From Saccharum officinarum (Eukaryota > Streptophyta > Magnoliopsida > Poales > Poaceae), in the NCBI GenBank assembly GCA_020631735.1, contig CM036179.1:27395063-27459062 (forward strand): a stretch of 64,000 nt of DNA. The letters run 5' to 3'. Positions 11,278-23,769 of the stretch are shown here, piece by piece. The notes under the pieces were generated by a model. That model did not search any database. It was not told where the DNA came from and saw only the letters and a program-made list of their open reading frames with translations. The first letter of the stretch is position 1. Each line of letters begins with the position of its first letter. Position numbers and translations under genes: made by a program.

Positions 11278-13036
11278 TGAAAGGACCTAAATCATGCCTA
11301 GAGGCGGGGTGAATAGGCTTTTTACAAATTTAAACATGCAAAACAGAGATCAAATCTGCACATGAAAGGGCTGAGTTGGCCTAGCCGACTTGCCTAGTCA
11401 GCTTAGCCGATTGGCGCCTCTCTGCACAGTGTATGAGTTGGTTTAGCCGACCCGACATAGCTTAGCCGACTCCTTCGGCCAGGTCAGGTACAGGGCCCCC
11501 AAATGCTTGTTTTGATCTTTCTTCCCTTCTTCAATCCAAGATGATGTGAGGTGTATATAGTGCAACTGTATCTTGCTCAAGATCCTCCTACACCCACAAG
11601 TACATATACCCGAGTAGACACAAGTGGAGGCTCACAAATATGAAAGTAATGCAATGAAAAGTAAATGTGAACCAAATTGAACAGAGGAGACACAGCGATG
11701 TGTTTGACCGAAGTTCGGGCCTCACCAAGGTGAACCATACATCTCTGTTGTGGAAGACGATGAGGACCCAACAAAGGTCAACTCGTGGCTGGGTCTAAAG
11801 CGACCTCTTTCCACCTTTCCACTAAGGGGTCTTATTTCCTTTTTCAGTGGGAAGACTAGCCCTTATAAACTTCCGGCCGTGCACCACCTTGGTGTCTCAT
11901 CGGTGACCACTAAGGCCGTCTTGGAGCGAAGCTCCAAGAGTAACAAATGCTTCACATGAACTTGATGTCACCACGAAGTGCTCAAGGGTTGTTCAACTCA
12001 GATTTTGCTCACACAATCTCACAAGGCTCAAATTTGCTCTCCAGTTCAAAGGATTTGGCTAGATGGACACCAATCCCACAAAGGGTGAATTAGGAGCTCT
12101 CTTTAGGCTTTGATGGTGTATATGGGCGTGGGAAAGCTTCAGCAACCGAGCCAAGGCCGTGGGAGGAGGTGTATATAGTGGAAGTTCAAAAACTAGCCGT
12201 TGGGCTCCCAGGCCAGTTAAAGTCGGCTTAGCTGACAAGACCAGCCGGCCTAGCTGACTAGGTGGCAGGTGACCGTTGGAGGGGAGGCCCAGTCGGCTTA
12301 GACGACTGTTACTATCGGCTTAGCTGACTTGATCAGCCTAAACACGCCAAAAACTGCTCAAACACTTGTTTTTCAGAATTTTTGGCTTGGGTTTGTTTTG
12401 AGCACTTCTAGGTCACATCAAATACGTTGTGTTGCATCCTTCTTGATAGTACGGCAAGTGTAAACTCAGCAAATAGAATTCCGCAATTAATTCCACTTGA
12501 GCTTGTTACTTTTTCGAATAGAGCCGCTTTCACCATTTTGATCATTTGAGGGCTTCCAACACCATCCATGCATTGAGTTGAGTTTCCTTGAGCTTCGACT
12601 TTGTGTTGATCAAACCATTTGATTATAATTCCATGTATCAACCAAAATCATCTTTTCCAATTATTTGATCCTTCACTTCAACATGACCTTCAATGCTTGA
12701 TTAGTACCTCGACTGAATGCAAGTACTTTCTTCTTCACCCTTGCTTAGTACCTCGAAGCCTTTCCTTTCTATCTTCACCATCTCAAGCTATCAAGTAACA
12801 TCTTGTTTTGAATCAACCATTAAGCTCATAATATGTTATTGTCTTCATTTTGATAACATGCCTCAGACTCATATTTCATTTGTGTGTCATGTAGTCATAT
12901 TTGAGCCCAAATTCAATACAATACACATGGGACTAAATACCTGTGAATATCTGTAAGTCTCATGAAACTTGTTAGTCCCTTAATCGTGTTGTCATTCAAT
13001 CCACCAAAACCCACTTAGAGGCTAGAAGCACTTTCA
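11278..13036. mobile_element. Solo LTR of a copia-type retrotransposon
   Basis: Begins TGAAAGGACC and ends GCACTTTCA (TG...CA). It is flanked by perfect 5-bp duplications TATAC at 11273-11277 and 13037-13041. There is no internal domain, primer-binding site or second LTR, so it is a solo LTR left by recombination between the LTRs of a full element. The TGAAAGGACC start and length near 1.76 kb suit large-LTR grass copia (SIRE/Maximus-like) families, an assignment made from memory of the style only. Short frames inside it are not genes. Confidence 0.8.
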
Positions 13037-13445
13037 TATACTTTATCTCAAGAATAGATGATTGTTTAATTTAGGGACCTGGTGAATAGCCCTTTAATTC
13101 ACATAATACTATTGAATAGATCTCTTCATAATTCACTATTTTCTCATTGTGAATAGCCTTTTAATTCACATAATACTACATTTCATTTTGTCACGATTGT
13201 ATACCTACTTTATCTCCAGAACAAAACATTCTTTAATCCTCGGACCTAGTGAATAGCCCTTTAATTGCCCTTTAATTCACATAATACTACTGAATAGATC
13301 TCTTCATGATTCACTGGTTTATGTTTCCTTTACTTCGGTTCCTGACCCTAGTGAATAGACCTTTAATTCACATAATATTATTGAATGGATCTATAGCCCT
13401 TTAATTCACATAATACTATACATTTCATTTTGTCACTATTGCATA

Positions 13446-13680
13446 CTCCCTCCATCCCTAAATATCTGTCGTTTGCACTTCCCAAGAAACAACTTTGATT
13501 AAATATATATTAACATATATTAATATTTATGGTACATAATTAGTATTATTGGAAAGATGTTTGAATCTAGTTTTTTAATAAATTTATTTGAAGATACAAA
13601 TGTTGCACATATTTTCTACAAATCGAGTCAAACTTGTGGTACGAACACCAATAACAACAAATAAATAGGGACGGAGGGAG
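13446..13680. mobile_element. Stowaway-like MITE
   Basis: Terminal CTCCCTCCATCCCTAAATA; the reverse complement of the other end is CTCCCTCCGTCCCTATTTA. TA flanks lie at 13444-13445 and 13681-13682. 235 bp, non-coding, inserted in the tandem-repeat field. Confidence 0.85.
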
Positions 13681-14409
13681 TACTTATCTCAAGAACAAAA
13701 GATTGTTTAACTGGTGAATACCTCTTTAATTCACATAATACTACCGAGTAGATCTCTTCATGATTCACTGTTTACTCGTTTCCTTTACTTCTCCCTGACC
13801 ATGGTGAATAACCATTTAATTCACGTAATACAACTGAATAGATCTCTAGCCCTTTAATTCACATAATCCTATTGAATAGATCTCTTCATAGTTCATTGGA
13901 TTCTCGTTTTCTTTACTTCTCTTCCCTGACCATGCCACTTTTTTAGAATTACACGGTACAATGCAGGTACTCACAATGCACGCACGCTCACCCCAATAAA
14001 TGCACACACGCAAACTCTGACGCTTACCACTGAAAAGCACAACACCGTTAAATTCTAGAATATTCACTCGTACGAGAAGTTAAACCAGGATCTAAGACGC
14101 TACTAAGGTCGTTATAATCACTGAACTACATGCACTTATGCCGTGTGAAGGGGTGGACTAGGCCTAAGGCCCATAGGTCCAGACCCTAGACGTCGGCCCA
14201 GTAGCATTTTGTACCTCATATAGTTTTTAGGCCCATCAAGAAAACGCTAAGGCATGTCCCCTCCCTGTGGCCTAGCGTCCGCGCCCAAGTTCCCAAAGCG
14301 CCGGCGCTGCCCTTCAAGTCTTCGACACGGACACGACATGAGTGAGCGCCGGAGCGGGCGCCACCGCACCGCTGGCTACCGCCGCCACCGAGGCCACAGG
14401 CAGCAGGCA

Positions 14410-14690
14410 CGGCTGGGGTCCGGGTTTTCTAATTATTTGCCACTCTTATGGTGGCCGCCTCTCCGATTGCCAGCTTTGTGGTGTCAACTACAAAAAATGT
14501 CCTAGAAAACAGTAACTCACCTAATATTTTGCCATTTTCGCTGATGTGGCACGTCAGATCAGCGCGCCAGCATGGATCGTGCCTGCTCTGAACAGAGAGG
14601 CACACGAAAGTCAGTTTTACCCCGCCTCTATGTCTCTACTCGTCACTGCCAATGGGGCCCACATGTCAGCACCTTCTTCCTCCCTCATCC
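14410..14690 (+). repeat. Dispersed repeat, copy 1 of an inverted pair
   Basis: This stretch, starting around GTTTTCTAATTATTTGCC, matches the reverse complement of about 23770-24040 over some 270 bp, including the blocks 'GATTGCCAGCTTTRTG', 'CTAATATTTTRCCATTTTCG' and 'CCACATGTCA'. The pair lies in inverted orientation 9 kb apart, on either side of the CACTA element. Both copies are probably ends of the same unclassified transposon family. Confidence 0.7.
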
Positions 14691-15596
14691 ATGGCTGCCC
14701 CGTCCCTCACTCCGGCTAGCCATGGCTGCCGCGCGCACAGCACGGGCCGCATGCCCCGTGTCGTTGGCCTGCCACACCGGCGGCTCAACACGCAGGCGGC
14801 CCACCTCGCCGGCAGCCCACACACAGCGCCGAAAGCCACGTCACGCCACCCGTCGCTCCGCGCTGTCGCTTCTCCTCCGTCGCGCATGGCCACTGGTCGG
14901 TTCCCCTCTCCCTCACCTCCATGTGTGTGGCCATGATGGCGGGGAAACGGGCAGCAATGACCCGCCTCCGCGTTAGCAGAGACAAATTTAGTTTTGGTTA
15001 AATTTACTTGCGACAGAAAATAAAAGAACAGGTATTGCGAGTCCATACTTCCATAATTCTTATATTTACATAAAAATTATGTTAATTACATCTCTGAAAA
15101 GAACACACCTGATTAAGAGTTCCAACATGAGTACATGAAAAAAAGATTACATCATATGGCTTCCTATTACAAACTATAAAAGAAAACAAGGTCTTCAATA
15201 TTGTAGCCATAGATAGATGAATATGTATGCTTGGCATAAACTTGGACTTGATACTTGTCATTTCTTTTCAACATGACATGAATTTATTGAGAGAAAACGT
15301 ATAGTCCTTGTATGATTGGTTGCTAGCTTGTTTAGTCTCCACCAAGCCATGGTATGCATGTATTTTACTTTAAGCACACTTTGCAAATATCTGGTCATTT
15401 GTTTAGGTCATAATACGACTCTAAGTATTAATAACATAGCATATGACCTTTGTTTAATAATTTGGGCATGCGTGCATTTTGAGCCACTGCATGCATTTTG
15501 AGATGTATAGATTTATCTCGAAGACTAAATTTGACAGTCTCGTTATATCATGCAAGATCATGGATTGACATGTTTTGACATATATGATACACTCAT
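14691..15596. other. Intergenic DNA, GC-rich then AT-rich
   Basis: 14690-14980 is GC-rich with several overlapping frames, none resembling a family. 15000-15596 is AT-rich without features. Confidence 0.5.
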
Positions 15597-17894
15597 CACT
15601 ACTGGATTTGAGCGGTTTGCCGAGTGCCTGGGACACTCGGCAAAGCGCCAAAAACACTCGGCAAACGCTTTGCCGAGTGTCAAACGTCGGGCACTCGGCA
15701 AAGCGTTTGCCGAGTGTCAAAGACGTCACACGGCAAAGCAAGGCGCTAACGGACGAAATCCTAACGGTCGGTTTGCCGAGTGTCATATGTTTGACACTTG
15801 GCAAAGCGTGCATAGTTTGCCGAGTGTAACACTTGGCAAACTATGTAAACTTTGCCGAGTGTCAAACATATGACACTCGGCAAACTGTGCACGCTTTGCC
15901 GAGTGTCAGAGAGCTGACACTCGGCAAACTGTGTTCCCAGGCATGCCATGTGTGGTCAGTTTGCCGAGTGTCATGGAGTTGACACTCGACAAACTGACCA
16001 GAATCAGTATTTTTTTTGTTTGTTCCATTTGCGACACAATGCACAAATATAATATATATCGTATTAAATCACCACAAATTTATAACCTGCAAAACAACGT
16101 ACTCATGCCCAATATTCAGCAAGAAATAGAGCCAACTGAAGTTTGGTACAAATCAAACTTGCTGTCACTAACCAGCTACCATTTGAATAAGCTACTGCTA
16201 CCATTTGAGCCAACACAAGCCACCTGACACATTCTTTTCCTCAGACAGAGTAACTGCTAATGTATGGTCTGAATTTTTAGATGTAAGCAACATATATGCA
16301 ACTGTATTTTCAATTCTGCTACGAATCACATATCAATCACTAGATCTCTTTTTAATTTAATTCTAACACAACCAGACATGACATAGAAATATTAACTTTT
16401 AGATCTGAACTAGTAAGAAATCCTAACCTCAATAATCCATAGGCTTCCCTAAATCAATCACAAGCGCACCATGCAGCTCATCCATAGCCTGAAAAATGGA
16501 TCCACAGGGGCAACTGAGTAGTAGTAACAACATAGATCTCAGGTTAGGACAATAGCTTGAGTTTGCAGTGTCATCATATAAATTCAGACAAACTTATATC
16601 GCTGTCCTTACTGGAGGAGATAAGATTCACAGGTGTTTCCTTACAGGCACTAAAAGGCACTGGAATCACCAACCCACAAACTAAAATAAGTGCAAACATT
16701 TCTAGTGGTCAGTGTGCTGCTTGTGTCGACATGCTGATTAGCATTTATTTATTATTTAATATGTGCAGACAATATGTATTCACAGCTCGTAAAAAACATC
16801 AGACAACATGTTATCACTAATTAGTCACCCTCACACATCTTCTATTTTTTAATCAAATAATATCAATATATATCACTAATTTATGTTGCAGAAGCAACCT
16901 AAGGTAACCAATAGGTGTTGAGCATTAGCACATTGTGAAAGCAAGAAACAATGTTGCTAGTCTGAAACAAGGATTAACACTGAGGTCACACCAAGCAGAT
17001 TAGCTTCACATGCTCGTACAACAGTTGCTCCTCTCATTGTTACGAAAGTACTAATAACCATGGAATAGTAAGAAGTATACATCACACACCATCTATCTCA
17101 GCATGGTCTAAGGGAGCCTCACTGCCATTTGGGAAGAGCTTTACCTTGAACTGAAAAGGCATGCAATTGAGGGTTCCAATGTTGCCTATGACTGCATATG
17201 GACCACTGCAGCTTTCAAGCCTCCTCGTGTCTAAATCCTAAAACGCAATGCTAGACTATCAACTTAATAAGATGAAAATCTATTTAACATAATTTTAAAC
17301 AGATCTCCACATATATACAGGTTACTGTACAATACTTTTGTTAGGGGGGATGATTTCCTAAATATACCTCCGTTGGCAAACCATGTGAACCAAGATATGA
17401 AAACACTAGACAGCAGCAGTACAATTGCTTAAATAAATCATAGCCAGAGTTCTAGTCCACCAAAATTTAGGTTCTTTAATAATTTAGAAAGCTTATGTAA
17501 TTGTCTACAACTTTGTAGTTATCAACGAGAGCTAGTTCATCGGTTAACAAGGTCGAAAAACATAAATGTTTAGGACCACGCAACAAAATCTTGACAGGGA
17601 ACTTCAAAAAATCATAACTTCCAAATCTGGTGGGCTAAAATCACGAAATTTTAGGATAGCATAGATATATAAATTATCTACAACTTTTTATTAACAAGAT
17701 TCATGGAAAAAATCATTTAATAAATACACAAAATATTTTTTCAAGCAGAATTATACACTGCAGTTTTCAACACACATTGCAAAAATGTTATTGCGTTTTC
17801 CTTATTTGTTTCCACATCAAGACAATATATACCGAGTTCATTCGTTCAGCCCAATTCCACTCCTAAACAGATAAGTGAGTCACGATCTCAATAT

Positions 17895-18500
17895 CCCTAA
17901 CCCTAACCCTAGATCCCTAATTTGCAGCACATAACAAGACAGCCACAAAACCATTGGGGAAAAGAGCTCACCACGATGATGCATTGCCCGATCTGGATCT
18001 GCAGTGGTCGGAAGAGCACGACAGTGAGGGGAAGGGGGCAGCACGAACAACGTCACAGCCTGGCCAGGGGTGTCCATCCCGGCCAGGGGCTCAGCGGCGG
18101 CATGGTCAGCAGCGGCCGTGTGGCGTGCAGCGGCGGCCTGGCCGGCAGCCCGGCGGTGCGCGCATCCATCCCCGGCCATGGCCGGCGGCGCCATTGCGGC
18201 CAGTAGAGCCAGCTAGGGCATGGCAGCCTGCCTAGTGCGAGGGCGCGCGACGCGGGGAGGAAGAGGAGGGGCGCCGGTGCTACACGCGAAGAAGCTGGGA
18301 GCAGGAGAGGTCGCCATGGGAGGAGCAGCAGGGAGCGGCGTCAGCGTCGAGAGAGGGAGCCTGCTGAGGAAGAAGATCGAGAGAGAGACCATGGGGTACG
18401 CACAGGAGGAGATAAGGTGCAGGGGCTGCTCGCGTGCCCGTGCGTGTGTGGGTCTGGTGGTGTGTGTGTGCGTTTGGCGTGGGTTGTGTTGTGTGCGTGG
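17895..18500 (-). other. GC-rich block inside the CACTA element, possible transcription unit
   Basis: The GC content stands out from the AT-rich surroundings. On the minus strand it resembles a first exon: pyrimidine-rich leader, ATG-started alanine/proline-rich frames (for example 17880-18194) and a telo-box-like TAGGGTTAGGGTTAGGG at 17895-17911. No protein family is recognised. It may be a captured gene 5' end or the element's own leader. Confidence 0.3.
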
Positions 18501-18710
18501 CATTTTTATTTTTAATTTCTTCTTTTTTTTGTTAATTATTAAATATTTATTTAGAAAACAAATTGTCAAGTATATATACAAACTTTGCCGAGTGTCCCAG
18601 ATCTGACACTCGGCAAAGTTTTCGATTTTTTTTAAAAAACAAAAAAATTATTTAATTACACTTTGCCGAGTGTCTAGATTCTGGCACTCGGCAAAATACA
18701 AACAAGCCAA

Positions 18711-19798
18711 CTTTGCCGAGTGTCAACTAAAAACACTCGGCAAAGTGTACTGTTTGCCGAGTGTTTCTCTAGGACACTCGGCAAAATAATTTTTTTTTGC
18801 ATTTGGCTTTCAATTTTTTTTCTGTAGGCTTTCTACGTTACCTTGACCAACATGTTGAAATTTGACATAATTTTAAGACATTTTGCTATATTTCTTTAGT
18901 TTTTTCCTTTTCATTGATTTTTTTTTGGAAAATGCAAGTTTGAACTGCAAGTGCATCGAATAATGACATTTCATTAATGCGAAAATGATATTCATGTAAT
19001 TGACTGTTGTTTGAGGCCGTATCCAGGAGAAGACTCAAAATTTCGTACATCTTTTTCTCGAAACTAGACCACGAACTTGTGGATGAATAGTTTTAAAATT
19101 GTATAAAATCCAAACAGAGTCCGAAATTCATGAAACTTGTCTACAGGTCATGATATCACATGTGGATACAGTGATAAAAATTTGAGAAGATTTCGAGCAC
19201 ATCGTCACGTACACTGCTTACAAACCTTAACATGTCAGATTTGCTCCCACGATATCACATGCAGAGATGTGAGGGTTTCTAAGCAGTGTACATGACGACA
19301 TACTCGAAATCTTCTCAAATGTTTATCACCACATCCACATGTGATATCATGACTTGTCGACAAGTTTCATGAATTTCGGACTTCGTTTGGATTTTATACA
19401 ATTTTAAAACTATTTGTCCACAAGTTCGTGGTCATGTTTCGTGAAGAAGATGTGCGAAATTTCAGGTCTCTTCCTAGATACGGCCTCAAACAACATTCAG
19501 TTATATGAATATCATTTTCGCATTAATGAAATATTATTATTCGATGCAATTGCAGTTCAAACTTACATTTTCCAAAAAAAAAATCAAAGAAAAGAAATAA
19601 ACTAAATAAATATAGCAAATTGTCTTAAAATTGTGTCAAATTCTACCATGTTGGTCAAGGTAATGTAGTAAGCCTACAGAAAAAAAATTGGAAGCCAAAA
19701 TCGGCAAAAAAAAAATATTTTGCCGAGTGTCCTAGAGAAACACTCGGCAAACAGTACACTTTGCCGAGTATTTCTTGGTTGACACTCGGCAAACTAGC
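18711..19798. repeat. Long inverted repeat, ~0.5 kb per arm
   Basis: The arm at about 18711-19228 pairs with the arm at about 19271-19798 across a loop of some 40 bases. Matching blocks run in mirrored order: CTCTAGGACACTCGGCAAA, GTAGGCTTTCTACGTTACC, ATTAATGCGAAAATGATAT, CACGAACTTGTGGA and GAGAAGATTTCGAG each have their reverse complement in the other arm with a few mismatches. A transcript across it would fold into one long hairpin. Confidence 0.85.
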
Positions 19799-20132
19799 CA
19801 TTTTACGAGTGCTAACGGACCACACTCGGCAAACTGCTGACGGCCAACCTTTGCCGTGTGTATACGTTTGCCGAGTGTTAACACTCGGCAAAGTGAAGCG
19901 TTTGCCGTGTGTTTTTATTTGCCGAGTGTTGACACTCGGTAAAGTGGTACGTTTGCCGTGTGTGTTTTTTTGCCGAGTGTTAACACTCGGCAAACTAGTT
20001 TTTTGCCGAGTGTGAGGTTTTTGCCGTGTGTTTCCACTCTAACACTCGGCAAATGAGGTTGTTGCCGAGTGTCCGTGTTTTGACACTCGGCAAAAGATAA
20101 AACACTCGGCAAATCTCAGTTTTCCAGTAGTG

Positions 20133-20743
20133 CATCACGTGGTACAATATTTTATTTGGGTTAAGGCAACCTCGGATTTGGCCGTGGCCGACGTGGTTCA
20201 TTTATTTTATCAAGGGAAGGAGCAAATGCTCGTGACATTGTATTTTGTCCATGGGTAGCATATATGATGCTATTCAATTTGATTTAATTAACGTCTTAGA
20301 TAGAAATGATCTTTTATAGATGCAGTCTAACTAAGTGCAAGATTTAAGTTGTGATATGCAAGGACCTAGAACGGCCCACAATGTGGATTTTAGTTATTTT
20401 AAACATGACGCTGGCTGCATGATCTTTCATAGATTCAGTCTGTTTTGTGGTAGGATTATTTAATAATCCCTCCTATTGCCACTAAGGACGTGCATGACAT
20501 GAACTGACATGATGCCCAGACGCGTGGAACAATATTATTTTGTTTTACTAATTTTGATTAGGGACCATGAATTTGATCAGATCCCTTTTTAGCATGATTC
20601 CGTAGATGAAAGCACCAACATGTGCTGACATGGACGCAACATTAGTTTAACGTTGTTTGGTGTATTTTGTGCATGTCTGGCTTGGTCACAACCTTTTTCT
20701 TTTGTTTATTTATATATGACGTGATTATATTGACACACGGTCC
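20133..20743. other. Intergenic DNA, no gene recognised
   Basis: AT-rich with repeated TAGATGCAGTCT/TAGATTCAGTCT and TGACATG words. Nothing coding was seen. Confidence 0.5.
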
Positions 20744-20950
20744 TTTTTTTTTAAACGAATCATTATATTAAAAAGAAGATAAGCTCAGCCTGAGCACAAC
20801 GAAAATAATAAGACGACCACAACCAACCAGAACCACAACAAAGACACTACGACTACCAACAGATGATTGTTTCTTCGATTATATTAAAAAGAAGATAAGC
20901 TACGTGATTTAACATAATTTAATTTGCACAGATGATTGTTTCTTCGATTT
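20744..20950 (-). mobile_element. Possible LINE 3' end with local duplication
   Basis: Read on the minus strand, the segment gives 'TTTTTAATATAATGATTCG' followed by a poly-A run, the usual 3' end of grass L1-type LINEs. Two words, TATATTAAAAAGAAGATAAG and ACAGATGATTGTTTCTTCGA, each occur twice, indicating a local duplication of 70-115 bp. No LINE coding sequence remains. Confidence 0.45.
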
Positions 20951-21420
20951 GATAGAAGCTGACACATTATTTTTTTTCATGGCTGTGGCATGCAAGTTCT
21001 TTATTTTCTTTGATGCATAATATGAACAGGCCGGCATTGCCGTGGCCAAAACCAATTTGTACTTGATTGAGGATGGATCTCATTCACGTCCATATCAATT
21101 TTATACCATGAACCTTTAACCGGGTTGGAGCCACAACCAAAGCGCGTCCGATCCAAATTTCAACCGCGGGAAGGAGCCACAGCGTGTCCAAACCCGAATT
21201 TCACCTAGGCACATCTGCTAGCCTTTTACACCTTTACCAAGGCACGTAACCCATGCGCATAGCGTGGTCACAGCCATGTTGGTCGATCTTTCATCTTCAC
21301 CGGGGCATAAAACCCATGGGCAAGGTGCGGTCATGGCGCTGCTGGCCGACCATCACCGGAGATCAAACTCAGGCGCAGAGCCCCAGCCTCGATGGGCCCT
21401 TTTACCTTTAACCGGGTTAA
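20951..21420. other. Intergenic DNA, no gene recognised
   Basis: Contains repeated phrases about 'ACCGGGTT' and 'GGCGCGTAACCCATG' but no supportable feature. Confidence 0.4.
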
Positions 21421-21662
21421 GGCCTTGTTTAGATTGAAGAAAATTTCAAACTGATGAATAGTATCACTTTCGTCTTATTTGGCAAATATTGTCCAATCAT
21501 GGACCAACTAGGTTCAAAAGATTCATCTCGTGATTTTCAACTAAACTGTGTAATTAGTTATTTTTTTTACCTACATTTAATACTCCATGCAAGCGGTTAA
21601 AAATTGATGTGATGGAGAGAGAGTGAAAAAACTTGGAATTTTGAGAGAAACTAAACAAGGCC
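21421..21662. mobile_element. Tourist-like MITE
   Basis: Ends GGCCTTGTTTAG and CTAAACAAGGCC form perfect 12-bp inverted termini. TAA lies on both sides, a 3-bp duplication as in PIF/Harbinger-Tourist elements. 242 bp, non-coding. Confidence 0.75.
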
Positions 21663-21671
21663 TAAGATGTA

Positions 21672-21929
21672 CTACCTCTGTCCGGTTAAGAATGCAATTC
21701 TAGTTCATTTTTTGATTTCCGTGTCCAATGTTTGACCGAATATATAGATAAAAGTATTAATATTTTTGACACCAAATAAATATATTATGAAAATATATCT
21801 CATAACAAATCTAATGATACTAATTTTATGTCATAATTATTTATATTTTTTTATATATAATTAGTTAAACTTGACATACTAAAACATTGCACTGTGCTAG
21901 AATTGCATTCTTTTTTAGGACGGAGGGAG
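21672..21929. mobile_element. Stowaway-like MITE
   Basis: Starts CTACCTCTGTCCGG and ends GGACGGAGGGAG. TA flanks lie at 21670-21671 and 21930-21931. 258 bp, non-coding. Confidence 0.75.
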
Positions 21930-22019
21930 TACGTGCACTACTCATCCGCAGCGACATAGGCCAGCCGTACGAGTTGTTGATGAAGCTCGTGCAGCCGAAG
22001 ACAGGAAGCAGGGAGGTAG

Positions 22020-22270
22020 GGACTAGAGAAGCACCATGCGGCCTCTCACCTTCTTCTCTGGAACCCGACAAACAGAACCAGCAGCTTTTGCTGGCAGGTG
22101 TTGCAGCTCGACGGCGATGCTTCTGGTGGCCTTCAGCACGGCAGGTGCTGCGGGCTGCGGCAGCCTGACAGCAGTTTGTTTCAGGCTTCTGAACTTGCAG
22201 CCTGACGGCACTTGAATCGGGGAGCCGGGGGGCTCTGAACGATCGCTGTGGCCTGCTATTTATAGAGCAG
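22020..22270 (-). promoter_or_regulatory. Possible minus-strand promoter and short leader
   Basis: A good TATA box (TATAAATA on the minus strand, 22257-22264) is followed by about 240 bp of GC-rich sequence with an open frame (22023-22211) that lacks an in-frame ATG at its start. The frame contains no known domain. It could be the truncated 5' end of a gene whose remainder was replaced by the Stowaway at 21672. Confidence 0.25.
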
Positions 22271-22336
22271 AGCGAGCAGCGGTTCCTGAGCAATTTGGCG
22301 CTCTTTTCCATTTGATTATGCGGCGCGGGCGCCTTT

Positions 22337-22611
22337 GCCCTTGTTTAGATGCCTAATTTGGGGTGCAAAATCTGCATAGTAAAGGTCACATCACACTGTA
22401 GCAATTTTGTTTTTATTTGGTAATAATTGTCCAAATCTTGATTAATTAGGCTCTAAATGTTCGGCTCGCAAAGTACAACAAAACTATGCAATTAGTTTTT
22501 TATTTCATCTACATTTAGTACTCCATATATGTGCCGACATTTTGATGTGACGGGGAATAGAAATTCTGCATAGTGAATTTGGGAGGCAAATTTGGGCATC
22601 TAAACAAGGCC
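22337..22611. mobile_element. Tourist-like MITE, second family member
   Basis: Inverted ends GCCCTTGTTTAGATGCC and GGCATCTAAACAAGGCC match at 16 of 17 positions. TTT flanks both sides. The interior (TGTAGCAATTTTGTTTTTAT, AATGTTCGGCTCGCAAAG) is shared with the two elements near 25939-26491. 275 bp. Confidence 0.75.
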
Positions 22612-23769
22612 TTTGTTTGAATCGCCGAGCACGCTGATCGTGCGGACGTGGAAGTTGCATATGAGTGACCCGGTCTCGCGGCAGCGAATAGGAAACTTGA
22701 CCGGCGCTTGACTCCGTTTGAATGTGTAAAGCGCGCTCAGGGGTTGCCTCCTTGCCTGGCAGCTGGCATTTGGACCATTTGTTTATTCTTTAATAACTCA
22801 AGTGATTAAGGAGAACAGGCGGCGTGCACGTACGTGCTATACGCTAGCTGTGTATGTACCACACACGTACGTTGCATGACCATGTTTTGTCCATGTGTAT
22901 GCATGCGTGCATTCGTTACGTGACTAACGTACATAGAGCGTGCCCTTTTTGATATGCTTAGCGGATCAAAATTATGTTCAGCTAATGTAAGCCGCCATAC
23001 ATGGACAGGTCCATATATATTTTTGTGTTCCATTCTTGTTTTCTTTCTCCTTTTATATAACCACCACGTCATTTAACTTATATGTAGGAAACACATGTGC
23101 ATATGCCTTCCACTCATGTATTCTTGAGTGTACTAAATTTCATAGCCAATATCATTTATCTTATTATTCATTTCTTATTTATATAGAATTTGACCATATA
23201 TATTATTTATATTTATTTAAAGCAAATATTGCACATAAACGGTGCAAGAAGAAGGAAGGAAGGAAGCAGAGAGGGCACAACCATCCGCGAGCTCGGCTTG
23301 GGTGCTAATGGCGGCCAGCGGCCGGCGGCCAAAAAAAAAACCGCCCGTGCGCTCTCACCTCCCAACCGTTCATGACGAGATCGTGCCTGAGGCTAGCTTA
23401 CAATCTCAATCGGTCATAGTTGCAGGCAATTGGACAGAGGAAAGGGAGACAAAGTAGCTGGCGGTGGTTTTTATATGCGAGTGCAGCAGTGTTGTGGGCT
23501 TGTGGCCGATGGCCTTCGAGCACGACACGAGGACGTCCTAGAGGCGCACGGCATTGATGGCGCTCGGCCTCGAGACGAGACGAAGCACAGTCATAGAAGG
23601 CAGCGAGCTGCACTGGCCCTGGCGGCGTGATGTTGCTGCTAGCTGCTGCACGTGCTTGTTCTTGTGCAACGCCGCGCCGCGGACTTGGCGTCGCAGTGCG
23701 CTGTGCGCGGACACCATACATCGTCGTCCTTGTTGCCGTGAAGATGAACAATGTGCAGCGACGACGAAC
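22612..23769. other. Intergenic DNA, no gene recognised
   Basis: Mixed composition. 23280-23800 is GC-rich with many overlapping frames on both strands and no recognisable product. Confidence 0.5.

Larger units (their letters stand above)
11186..13950. repeat. Degenerate tandem-repeat field around a solo LTR
   Basis: Two interleaved words recur about ten times: 'TTTAATTCACATAATACTA' followed by TGAATAGATCTCTTCAT, and 'TTTTGTCACTATTGTATAC' followed by TTTATCTC. The field is split by a solo LTR (11278-13036) and a Stowaway (13446-13680). Copies vary in length and order, so this is an eroded array and not a clean satellite. No genes. Confidence 0.65.
15597..20132. mobile_element. Complete non-autonomous CACTA element
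   Basis: Begins CACTACTGGATTTGAG and ends CTCAGTTTTCCAGTAGTG, giving CACTA inverted termini. Perfect 3-bp duplications CAT flank it (15594-15596 and 20133-20135). Both ends carry dense subterminal repeats TTTGCCGAGTGTC in both orientations (about 15615-15995 and 18585-20110), the usual binding sites of CACTA proteins. It is 4.54 kb long with no recognisable TNP1 or TNP2 frame, so it would need help in trans. The interior has an AT-rich stretch, a GC-rich block (17915-18500) with only short overlapping frames, and a long inverted repeat near the right end. Confidence 0.9.

Noticed and set aside
14216..15046. Overlapping 60-134-aa frames on both strands
   Set aside because: They come from GC-rich repeat DNA; no domain, splice pattern or conserved motif was recognised.
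17880..18606. Several 90-128-aa frames in the CACTA GC-rich block
   Set aside because: They overlap on both strands, are compositionally biased and match no family. They are described as one possible transcription unit instead.
15610..20110. Dozens of regularly spaced TTTGCCGAGTGTC repeats that look array-like
   Set aside because: They occur in both orientations, with variable spacing, next to CACTA termini with a 3-bp duplication. They are subterminal repeats of a plant CACTA element and not a CRISPR-type array.
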